From Bifidobacterium miconis (GTDB lineage Bacteria > Actinomycetota > Actinomycetes > Actinomycetales > Bifidobacteriaceae), in contig NZ_JAHBBH010000008.1 in assembly GCF_019331735.1 (NCBI RefSeq), positions 1-64,000 of the forward strand: DNA of 64,000 nt. Direction: 5' to 3'. The notes beneath the pieces are model-generated. The model was not told the DNA's origin and searched no databases. It saw nothing but the letters and a program-made list of their open reading frames with translations. A program made the position numbers and the translations under genes. This document shows, in pieces, positions 16,998-24,299 of this stretch; position 1 is the first letter of the stretch, and each line of letters begins with the position of its first letter.

Positions 16998-18083
16998 TCA
17001 GGCCACGTCCCGCGTCGCGTCCTCCGCGGCGTCGATTTTCGCGATGGCCTCCTCGTACGTCGGGCAGTCGGGCACGCCGTTGACCGAACGCTGGATCGCG
17101 AGAGAGGCGGCCGCGTTCGCGATCCGCACGGCGTCGACCAGCGACCATCCGCGCGCCAGCATCGCGCACGTCGCGCCGGTGTGCGTCGCGCCGGCCGAGC
17201 GCGTGTGCGTCGCCTTCGTCTCGTAACCGTCCACATGCACCACGTCGCCGCCCGGCGTGCGCACCCACGCGCCGCGCGATCCGGCGCGCACCACGAGCGG
17301 CGCGCGCAGCGTCTCGCCGAGCGAACGGCATAGTTCCGCCATCGCGCGGTCGAAACCGCCGCCGACGGTCAGCGCCACGTCTTCGTCTCGCGCGATGCCG
17401 AGCCGGTCGGCCAGCGTGTTCGCCTCCTGCCGGTTGCACGACCAGATCGGCCGCGCCAGCACGAGGTCCTCAAGCAGATGGTCGTTGACCAGCGACAGCG
17501 TGTTCGTCGGGTTCAGCACGATCCGATACGCGCGCGACGCCGGATCCGCGCCGGCTCGCTGCATGAACTCGTCGATGCCGGCCGCCGTGTGGTCCATGAG
17601 TGTGTTGCCGCTGATGTGCACCACGTCGCCCGCCGCCGGCTCCACGCAGTCGAACGTCGTTTCGTCGCCCTGCGCTTCGGCTCCGTACGTGGCGATGTAC
17701 GTTTTGCGATGATCTTCGTCGGACAGCACGAGACGGAATCCGGAGTCGGCGTCGATGCGGTCCTGCCCGATGTGCTCGATGCCGTCGTCCGCGAGCGCCT
17801 GCCGCACGATCGTGGCCCACGGTCCGGTGCCGATGATGCCTGCGTGCTCGGCCTTGACGCCCATGCGGCTCGCGGCCTGCAGGACGCGGTAGCTGCCGCC
17901 CACGGTGGCCGTGGTGTGGTCGGACACGGCGAATCCGCCGGTTTTCGGCACGCCGTCGACGTCCATCATGATGTCGACCCAGACGTGGCCCAGCGAAATG
18001 ACCGCATGCGCCGGCTCGTCCGGCCGTTCGTCGAGATGATCCTCAAGATGGCGGGAGAAACGCTCCCCGATACGACTGAGCAT
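16998..18083 (-). CDS. PfkB-family (ribokinase-like) protein with altered catalytic motif
   Basis: 361 residues of the ribokinase-like fold: an N-terminal substrate half (VISLGHVWVDIMMDVDG, GGSYRVLQAASRMGVKAEHAG) and a C-terminal nucleotide half. In the usual anion-hole motif GAGD(T), this protein has SAGATHTGA, so the general-base aspartate appears to be Ala. Catalysis may be lost, or use another residue. Substrate unknown. The start ATG 18083 follows AAGGAGG. The gene is monocistronic and convergent with DAHP synthase. Confidence 0.75.
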   Translation of the reverse strand: MLSRIGERFSRHLEDHLDERPDEPAHAVISLGHVWVDIMMDVDGVPKTGGFAVSDHTTATVGGSYRVLQAASRMGVKAEHAGIIGTGPWATIVRQALADDGIEHIGQDRIDADSGFRLVLSDEDHRKTYIATYGAEAQGDETTFDCVEPAAGDVVHISGNTLMDHTAAGIDEFMQRAGADPASRAYRIVLNPTNTLSLVNDHLLEDLVLARPIWSCNRQEANTLADRLGIARDEDVALTVGGGFDRAMAELCRSLGETLRAPLVVRAGSRGAWVRTPGGDVVHVDGYETKATHTRSAGATHTGATCAMLARGWSLVDAVRIANAAASLAIQRSVNGVPDCPTYEEAIAKIDAAEDATRDVA

Positions 18084-18324
18084 GGCATCCTCCTTGATTT
18101 CCCGCGATCGTGCGCCCTGTTGCACCCCAACCGTTGTCAATGTTGTACGCCAAGTCTATGAACGTTTCCTGAACGTCGCAATAGTCATCGGGGATGATTC
18201 CGCATAGGGGAGCGCCGGCGTGTTCCCGCGCCCCGCCCCGACTGCGGGCCGTCCGCCGCGGGATTTCCGGCCGTCTGCTGAGACGAAGACGCGGCATGCG
18301 GACGGCGCGTGGTATGCGCCCGTG

Positions 18325-18353
18325 TTGCATTGTCCGGGACCGCGCTGTATATT
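18325..18353 (+). promoter_or_regulatory. rpmB promoter TTGCAT-17-TATATT
   Basis: TTGCAT (18325-18330) and TATATT (18348-18353) are spaced 17 bp apart, a near-consensus vegetative promoter. The leader of about 85 nt contains a CATGCC/GGCATG hairpin at about 18373-18395 and then AGGGAG before the L28 start. The rest of the 361-bp gap shows no gene. Confidence 0.7.
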
Positions 18354-18444
18354 AGGGAAGTTGTGTGTTCGACCATGCCGTAGAACGTATGGCATGAACG
18401 AATGCAAGACTTGCAAGTCAAAAGAACATTATAGGGAGTCCATT

Positions 18445-18639
18445 ATGGCAGCTCGTTGCGCAGTGTGCGGCAAGGGACCGCAGACCGGTTACACCGTTTC
18501 GCATTCGCATATCCGCAATAAGCGCACCTTCCGCCCGAACCTGCAGCCGGTTCGCACCACCGTTGACGGCCAGAACGTCCGTCTGCGCGTGTGCGTCAAG
18601 TGCCTCAAGGCTGGCAAGGTTCAGCGTGTGGCCGCGTGA
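18445..18639 (+). CDS. rpmB: 50S ribosomal protein L28
   Basis: 64 residues. This is the zinc-binding form: CAVC near the N-terminus and CVKC near the C-terminus, around the L28 core [19 protein letters not shown]. Actinobacteria often also have a Cys-less paralog used under zinc shortage; none is in the window. It has its own promoter and terminator and precedes recG. Confidence 0.95.
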   Translation: MAARCAVCGKGPQTGYTVSHSHIRNKRTFRPNLQPVRTTVDGQNVRLRVCVKCLKAGKVQRVAA

Positions 18640-18658
18640 ATCGCGAGATAGCAAGCTT

Positions 18659-18693
18659 AAACCCCGGTAGTCGCAAGACCGCCGGGGTTTTTC
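18659..18693 (+). terminator. Rho-independent terminator of rpmB
   Basis: The stem AACCCCGG / CCGGGGTT is followed by TTTTT and starts 20 nt after the stop. A second GC palindrome (CGCCCGGACGCCCGGGC region, 18697-18720) follows. Confidence 0.85.
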
Positions 18694-18762
18694 ATTGCCC
18701 GGGCGCCCGGACGCCCGGGCGGGGTTCGGCAAAGTCCGCTTGCGCCGCAAGAATGGGATGCC

Positions 18763-21411
18763 ATGAGCATTACGTTGGATACCCCGATCGCGTCCCTGAT
18801 GACGAACAAACGGCGTGTCGGCGCGCTCAAGGCATTGGGCGTCGTCACGGTTGGCGACGCGCTGACCTACTATCCGTTCCGCGTGACCGAACCCGTGCCG
18901 TTGAGGTCGCTGCGCGAGGCGCGCATCGGTGAGGCGATGGCGTTCGCCGCCGTGGTGCGCGGCCAGCGCGTGACGCGCACGTCCGGCTACTCGTACCGGC
19001 TCGAAGTCGTCGTGGACGATTCCAACTTCGCCCCCGAACGCCGCACGTCCGGCGCGCTCGCCCGGCTCGTCTATTTCTCCGGCAAGAAGCAGTTCATCGA
19101 CTGGAAGGCGATGGGCCTGCGCGAGGGCGCCACGATCGTCGTCTCCGGACAGCCTAGCGAATTCAACGGGCAGCTCCAGTTCACCCATCCCGAAACGCTC
19201 ACCGTTGCCCCCAACGCGGATGATCCCGACGGCGACATGTTCATCCCCGCCTCGTCGTCGCTCAAGTACGACGCGGACACGATCGAGGCCGGTCTGCGCC
19301 GCGTGTGCCGGCCGCGGCCCGTCTACCACGCCACGTCGCGCATCTCCAGCGAGCACATCCACGAATCCATTCTCGGCTTCCTGCGTCTGCTGGAAGGCGA
19401 GAATGCGGACGCGGGCGACGGCGCTGCGCTGCCTGTGTCGCTGGCATCGCCGACTTCGCCTGCGCCGCCGCCATCGTCCGCGTCGTCCTCCGCGTCGGCG
19501 GCCTCGTCCCCGGCCGTCTCGTCGGCGCAGGTTGCGTCCGCACAGCGCAACGCGGTCGAAGCGGACCGACTCGCCGCCGCCATCCCCGACATCCTGCCCG
19601 AATCGGTCCGCGCGGCCCGCGGACTCATGCACCGTGCCGAGGCGTTCGCCGCCATCCACGACCCACAAACCACGGCCGACTTCAGACGCGGCATCGACGC
19701 CATGCGTTACGAGGAGGCGTTCATCTGCCAGACCGCACTGCTCAACGCGCGCCGGCACGCGCACCACGCCGCCGCCGAACCCTGCCCCGACACCGAGCTG
19801 CGCGACCGGTTCATCGACGCGCTGCCGTTCACGCTCACCGGCGGACAGCGCGGGGTCATCGACGACATCGCCGCCGACATGGCCCGCGACACGCCGATGC
19901 AGCGCCTGCTACAGGGCGAAGTCGGATCCGGCAAGACGGTCGTCGCGCTCGCCGCCATGCTGCAGGCCGTCGGCTCCGGCCGACAGGCCGTGCTCGTCGC
20001 GCCCACGCAGGTCCTCGCCGAACAGCACGTCGCCACGATCTCCCGCATGGTCGCCGGGCTGGACGACCCGGCGGGCGGCGACGGTGAGCCCGACCCCGCC
20101 GGAACGGCGTCGTCGGCGGGCTCGTCGGCCAAACGCAAGACGCGCACTGCCGGCGGGAACGGCAGCGACGGTCGCGCCGGCATCCCCGTCATCCTGCTCA
20201 CCGGCGGCATGAAACTCGCCGAACGACGCCGCGCGCTCGCCATGGCGGCCAGCGGCGAGCCGTGCATCATCGTCGCCACGCACGCCGCGTTCTCCAAAAC
20301 GTTCCAGGCGCCGAACCTGGCGCTCGCGGTGATCGACGAACAGCACCGGTTCGGCGTCGAACAGCGCGAATCGCTGCGCGCGAAGACGGACAAGGCCCCG
20401 CATCTGCTCGTCATGACCGCGACGCCGATCCCGCGCACGGCCGCGATGACGTGGTTCGGCGACCTCGACATCTCGTGGCTGACCGAACTGCCCGGCGGAC
20501 GCAAGCCGATCCGCACGTTCGTCGTGCCGGAAGCCGACGTGCGCACGATGGCGAGCATGTTCGCGCACATCCGGCAGCGCATCGACGCGGGGGAGCGCGC
20601 GTACGTCGTCTGCCCGCGCATCGACGCGGACGATGACGACGGCGAGTCCGGCGCGGACGGCTCCGAAACCGGCGTGTACGACGTGTCCGACGAGATGACG
20701 CGCGAAGCCCGCTCGTCGTTGGTTGCAGGCTCGGCGGGTCGGGGGACCGCCGGCGGACGGAATGGGGCCGCGTCCGACGCCGACGCGACAGAGCGTCCGC
20801 CGCTGCACGCGGTGACGGAGATCGCCGCGCGACTCGCCGCGCTGCCGCAGTTCGCCGGCATCGCGTTCGCGACGCTCACCGGCCGCGACGACGACGAGAC
20901 GAAGGCGCGCGTGATGGCCGACTTCGCGAGCGGCAAGACGCCGATCCTCGTCGCCACGACGGTGATCGAAGTCGGCGTGGACGTGCCGCAGGCCAGCTGC
21001 ATCGTGATCTTCGACGCCGACCGGTACGGACTGTCGCAGCTGCACCAGCTGCGCGGGCGCGTGGGCCGCGGCGGCACGAACTCGTGGGCGTTTCTGATCT
21101 CGCGTGCTGAACCGGGCTCGCCGGCCGAAGCGCGCCTGCAGGTGGTCCAGGGCACGCTGGACGGCGCGGAAATCGCGCAGGCCGACTTGGAATTCCGCGG
21201 CGCGGGCGACGTGCTCGGCGACGCGCAGTCCGGCGGCAAGTCGAGCCTGAAACTGCTGCGCGTCGTCAAGGACGCCGACATGATCGCCGACGCGCGCTCG
21301 CGGGCGGACGCGCTGCTCAACGCCGATCCCGACCTGACGGGTGAAGTACAGCTCGCCGGCGCGGTGCTCGACTTCACGCGCGGCAACGAGACGTTCCTGA
21401 CCTCGTCGTGA
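18763..21411 (+). CDS. recG: ATP-dependent DNA helicase RecG
   Basis: 882 residues; typical RecG is about 700-750. It remodels stalled forks and branched DNA. The N-terminal wedge/OB domain is followed by helicase domains with GEVGSGKTVVALAAML (motif I), VIDEQHRFGVEQR (motif II), MTATPIPRT (motif III), TTVIEVGVDVPQ and QLRGRVGRGG. The extra length is low-complexity: an Ala/Ser/Pro insert at about nt 19400-19550, a Gly/Ser/Ala insert at 20065-20185 and an acidic insert at 20625-20805. The start ATG 18763 gives MSITLDTPIASLMTNKRR. Confidence 0.93.
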   Translation: MSITLDTPIASLMTNKRRVGALKALGVVTVGDALTYYPFRVTEPVPLRSLREARIGEAMAFAAVVRGQRVTRTSGYSYRLEVVVDDSNFAPERRTSGALARLVYFSGKKQFIDWKAMGLREGATIVVSGQPSEFNGQLQFTHPETLTVAPNADDPDGDMFIPASSSLKYDADTIEAGLRRVCRPRPVYHATSRISSEHIHESILGFLRLLEGENADAGDGAALPVSLASPTSPAPPPSSASSSASAASSPAVSSAQVASAQRNAVEADRLAAAIPDILPESVRAARGLMHRAEAFAAIHDPQTTADFRRGIDAMRYEEAFICQTALLNARRHAHHAAAEPCPDTELRDRFIDALPFTLTGGQRGVIDDIAADMARDTPMQRLLQGEVGSGKTVVALAAMLQAVGSGRQAVLVAPTQVLAEQHVATISRMVAGLDDPAGGDGEPDPAGTASSAGSSAKRKTRTAGGNGSDGRAGIPVILLTGGMKLAERRRALAMAASGEPCIIVATHAAFSKTFQAPNLALAVIDEQHRFGVEQRESLRAKTDKAPHLLVMTATPIPRTAAMTWFGDLDISWLTELPGGRKPIRTFVVPEADVRTMASMFAHIRQRIDAGERAYVVCPRIDADDDDGESGADGSETGVYDVSDEMTREARSSLVAGSAGRGTAGGRNGAASDADATERPPLHAVTEIAARLAALPQFAGIAFATLTGRDDDETKARVMADFASGKTPILVATTVIEVGVDVPQASCIVIFDADRYGLSQLHQLRGRVGRGGTNSWAFLISRAEPGSPAEARLQVVQGTLDGAEIAQADLEFRGAGDVLGDAQSGGKSSLKLLRVVKDADMIADARSRADALLNADPDLTGEVQLAGAVLDFTRGNETFLTSS

Positions 21412-21445
21412 TCGGGGCGGGTGCGTGGGCGGGCGCATACGCCGC

Positions 21446-21451
21446 TAGAGT
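21446..21451 (+). promoter_or_regulatory. -10 hexamer TAGAGT of rsmD
   Basis: It lies 7 nt before the ATG at 21459, just downstream of recG. No ribosome-binding site is visible, so rsmD can be transcribed on its own without a leader. Confidence 0.6.
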
Positions 21452-21458
21452 AGGGCGT

Positions 21459-22148
21459 ATGCGCGTGATTTCAGGACGATTCAAGGGCGTGGCGCTCACC
21501 ACGCCGAAAGCAGGCACCCGGCCCACCACCGACCGCACCAAGGAGGCGATCTTCTCCCGCCTCGACTCGTGGGGCGTGCTCGACGACGCCCGCGTGCTCG
21601 ATCTGTTCGCCGGCACGGGGGCGCTCGGCATCGAGGCGCTGAGCCGCGGGGCACGCGAGCTGGTCGCCGTGGAGGCGAACGGGCCGGCGGCCGCGCTCAT
21701 CGCGAAGACGCTGACCGCGCTCAAGCGCAACCGGTCGTGGGAACCGGACATGTCGGCGCGGGTCATCAAGGCGAAGGCGGAGAAGTATGCGGCTCCGTCT
21801 GCGGGTGGTTCGGTGGCCGGTGCTGCGGGTGCGTCTGGTGTTGGTGTGGCAGGTGCTGCAGGTGCGGCAGGTGCGGGCGCGGTGGGCCGTACGGTGGGCC
21901 GTACGGCGGGCGCGGACCAGTCGTTTGATGTGATCTTCATCGACCCTCCCTACGCGTTCGAGACGTCGGCGTGCGAAAGCCTGCTGGCCGATCTGGTCGC
22001 GTCGGGTATGGCGGGGGAGCGGACGCTGATCGTGCTCGAGCGGTCGGCCCGGTCCGAGGAGCCGGCGATGCCGGCGGGCTGGTCGATCACCGAGCGGCGT
22101 GACTATGGGGAGACCGCCGTGTTCTATGTGGAGAGGAATGTTGAGTGA
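21459..22148 (+). CDS. rsmD: 16S rRNA (guanine966-N2)-methyltransferase
   Basis: 229 residues. It methylates G966 of 16S rRNA using SAM. Motifs: RVISGRFKGVAL at the start, RPTTDRTKEAIFSRL, VLDLFAGTGALGIEALSRGA (SAM binding) and VIFIDPPYAFE (catalytic DPPY). A Gly/Ala/Val stretch of about 40 residues (nt about 21795-21915) sits just before the DPPY strand and is absent from typical members. It is followed by the hairpin pair at 22.2 kb. Confidence 0.9.
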   Translation: MRVISGRFKGVALTTPKAGTRPTTDRTKEAIFSRLDSWGVLDDARVLDLFAGTGALGIEALSRGARELVAVEANGPAAALIAKTLTALKRNRSWEPDMSARVIKAKAEKYAAPSAGGSVAGAAGASGVGVAGAAGAAGAGAVGRTVGRTAGADQSFDVIFIDPPYAFETSACESLLADLVASGMAGERTLIVLERSARSEEPAMPAGWSITERRDYGETAVFYVERNVE

Positions 22149-22196
22149 GTGATGGGGGCCGGTGAGGGCCGTGTGAACTGGTGGGTGCTGGGGGCT

Positions 22197-22351
22197 GGTT
22201 CCCGGGATCATTGGCGAAAAATCCCGGGAACCGGCCCTGTTCGTTTGTGATGGTGTGCATGGCGGAATCGCAGGGTTTGCCGATGTTCACTTGTTTGATC
22301 ATGTGCGTTTCCCGGTTCCCGGGATGTTGCCGCCCGATCCCGGGAACCCGG
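22197..22351. repeat. Two large hairpins sharing GGTTCCCGGGAT
   Basis: Unit one has arms 22197-22208 and 22221-22232 (perfect over 12 bp). Unit two has arms 22311-22325 and 22337-22351. Both use the same arm sequence around ATCCCGGGAACC with different loops. They follow rsmD and may terminate it. Confidence 0.8.
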
Positions 22352-22425
22352 CGACCCAAAAAATTCCTCTGACAGCGGATCCATCAAGATACACACGCAA
22401 TACCTCGTATCGTTATATCCGGAAG

Positions 22426-22451
22426 ATATATCTCGAATCGAGATATATAAT
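22426..22451 (+). promoter_or_regulatory. 23-bp palindromic operator overlapping the nitroreductase -10
   Basis: The half-site ATATATCTCGA (22426-22436) is followed by one base and its perfect complement (22438-22448). TATAAT (22446-22451) overlaps the right arm, so a bound repressor would block RNA polymerase. The core resembles the operator I recall for MhqR-type MarR repressors (TATCTCGA and its inverse), which control quinone-responsive nitroreductases. No regulator gene is adjacent. Confidence 0.7.
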
Positions 22452-22487
22452 GATCGAGACATAATAAGCGAAACGAAAGGACACATC

Positions 22488-23090
22488 ATGTCGAACTTCG
22501 TCGAGGATCTGCAGAACCGCCGCTCCCAGTACGCGCTGACCAGCGCGTCGCCGATCAGCGACCAGGAGATCGTCAAGCTGGTCGAGGACGTCACCGTCGC
22601 CGTGCCGAGCGCCTTCAACTCCCAGCCGCAGCGCGCCGTCGTGCTGTTCGGCGATGCCAACCAGAAGCTGTGGAGCATCGTCAAGGAGACCCTGCGCAAG
22701 GTCGTGGGCGACGAGGAGGCCTTCAAGGCCACCGAAGCCAAGATCAACGCCTTCGCCGCCGGCCACGGCACCGTCCTGTTCTACGACGACACCGACGTGA
22801 CCAAGACCCTGCAGGAGAACATCCCGGCCTACGCCGCCAACTTCCCGGGCTTCGCGCGCGACGCCGCCGGCATGCTCCAGCTCGCCGTGTGGACCGCGCT
22901 GGCCGACAAGGGCCTCGGCGCCTCCCTGCAGCACTACAACCCGCTCATCGACGAGGCCGTGACCGCCGAGTTCGGTCTGCCGGCCAGCTGGAAGCTGCAG
23001 GCCCAGATGCCGTTCGGCACCGTCGCCCAGCCCGCCGGCCCGGTCGACAAGCAGCCGGCCGACGCCCGCGTCAAGGTCTTCGGCCTGTAA
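22488..23090 (+). CDS. Nitroreductase family protein (FMN-dependent)
   Basis: 200 residues, short form. Opening RRSQYAL and VTVAVPSAFNSQPQRAVVLFG match the FMN-binding region, and the C-terminal part has AAGMLQLAVWTALADKGLGASLQHYN. Such enzymes reduce quinones, nitro compounds or unsaturated carbonyls with NAD(P)H. The start follows AAAGG. Control by the palindrome at 22426-22448 suggests induction by an electrophile or quinone. Confidence 0.88.
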   Translation: MSNFVEDLQNRRSQYALTSASPISDQEIVKLVEDVTVAVPSAFNSQPQRAVVLFGDANQKLWSIVKETLRKVVGDEEAFKATEAKINAFAAGHGTVLFYDDTDVTKTLQENIPAYAANFPGFARDAAGMLQLAVWTALADKGLGASLQHYNPLIDEAVTAEFGLPASWKLQAQMPFGTVAQPAGPVDKQPADARVKVFGL

Positions 23091-23101
23091 ATCGCGATTT
23101 T

Positions 23102-23216
23102 CGTCACTCTGTGCGCGTGATAACGACATCGACGCGCACACAGTGACGAAAACGGTGTCTGAAACGTCACTCTGTGCGCGCCGACGTTGCGTTCGCGCGC
23201 ACAGAGTGACGTTTTT
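23102..23216. repeat. Two matching hairpins (CGTCACTCTGTGCGCG), bidirectional terminator
   Basis: Unit one pairs 23102-23118 with 23132-23148 (one mismatch). Unit two pairs 23163-23180 with 23196-23213 and is followed by TTTTT. The arm sequence is the same in both. They lie between the convergent nitroreductase and trmD genes. Confidence 0.85.
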
Positions 23217-23218
23217 GT

Positions 23219-24199
23219 TTATCGGCGCCGCGGATGCGCGCCGGAGACCTCCCAGCCGAGCGCCATCAGCGTCTTGCGGTCGGCCTTGTCGAGCGCCTTG
23301 CAGTCGAGCTGCGCGATCAGATCCGGACGGAGCCCGTTCGTGCGTTCCAGCGCCTCGTCGCGGCGGAACCGGTCGACCTTGCCGTGATCGCCGGACAGCA
23401 GGATGTCCGGCACGCGAATGCCGCGCCATTCCGCCGGTTTGGTGTACTGCCGGTGCTCGAGCAGTGCGTTCTCGCCCGTATACGATTCCTCGACGATGGA
23501 CTCCGCGTTGCCCATGAATCCGGGCAGCAGGCGCGTGATCGCCTCGAGCATGACCGAAACGGCCACCTCTCCGCCGTTCAATACGTAGTCGCCGATCGAA
23601 TACTCGCGCACGTCCACGCCCTGCGCCCGGTAGTACGCGGGGATGCGCGCATCGTAGCCCTCGTACCGGCCGCAGCCGAACAGCAGATGCCCCGCATGCG
23701 AGAGTTCCGTCGCGTCGCGCTGCGTGAACAGCGGCGCCGACGGATTGGGGAAGATGAGGACGGGGCGATCGGCGGGGACGGCCGGCGTGCCACTGACATC
23801 GGCGGACTCGTCCGATGAAGGAGCCGCATCGACTGCGGTTGCGATGATGTCCGGTGACGCATCCTCCGTGGTGACGTCGGCCATGGTCGCCACATCGGAC
23901 GTTGGGACTTCCGTACCGGCCGTACCGGCCGTGTCGGCCGCGTTGACGGTCGCTTCGACGACCGTCGGCTCCAACCCCAGCAGATCGTCGAGGCACTCCG
24001 CCCACACTTCGGGCTTCATCACCATGCCGGCGCCGCCGCCGACGGGCGTGTCGTCCACCGAATGATGCACGTCGTGCGTCCAGTCGCGCAGATTGTGCGC
24101 CTTCACCTCGACCAGTCCCTTGGCCTGCGCCTTGCCGAACAGCGACAGGTTCAGCACGTCAAAATATTCGGGAAACACGGAAACGATATCGATCTTCAT
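23219..24199 (-). CDS. trmD: tRNA (guanine37-N1)-methyltransferase
   Basis: 326 residues. It methylates G37 next to the anticodon with SAM through a trefoil knot. Motifs: MKIDIVSVFPEYFDVLNLS, HHSVDDTPVGGGAGMVMKPE, FGCGRYEGYDARI and SIGDYVLNGGEVAVSVM. An Ala/Thr/Val/Asp-rich insertion of about 75 residues (nt about 23990-23765) splits the N-terminal domain after LLGLEP, where family members have a short loop. A TAGGCT hexamer 8 nt before the ATG suggests its own leaderless promoter rather than read-through from the upstream ABC genes. Confidence 0.92.
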   Translation of the reverse strand: MKIDIVSVFPEYFDVLNLSLFGKAQAKGLVEVKAHNLRDWTHDVHHSVDDTPVGGGAGMVMKPEVWAECLDDLLGLEPTVVEATVNAADTAGTAGTEVPTSDVATMADVTTEDASPDIIATAVDAAPSSDESADVSGTPAVPADRPVLIFPNPSAPLFTQRDATELSHAGHLLFGCGRYEGYDARIPAYYRAQGVDVREYSIGDYVLNGGEVAVSVMLEAITRLLPGFMGNAESIVEESYTGENALLEHRQYTKPAEWRGIRVPDILLSGDHGKVDRFRRDEALERTNGLRPDLIAQLDCKALDKADRKTLMALGWEVSGAHPRRR

Positions 24200-24234
24200 G
24201 AACCCCTAGCCTAGCGTGTGGGCTGTCGGACCGC

Positions 24235-24294
24235 GTCGCGTGGCGGAAAACGTTCGCTGACAGCCATGTCAGCGAACGTTTTCCGCCACGCGAC
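24235..24294. terminator. 28-bp perfect hairpin between the ABC genes and trmD
   Basis: Arms 24235-24262 and 24267-24294 are fully complementary with a 4-nt loop. It begins 5 nt after the ABC gene stop on the minus strand, and there is no T-run. The outer part (GTGGCGGAAAA) recurs in hairpins at 46.4, 49.7, 57.9 and 63.5 kb. Confidence 0.8.
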
Positions 24295-24299
24295 GACCG

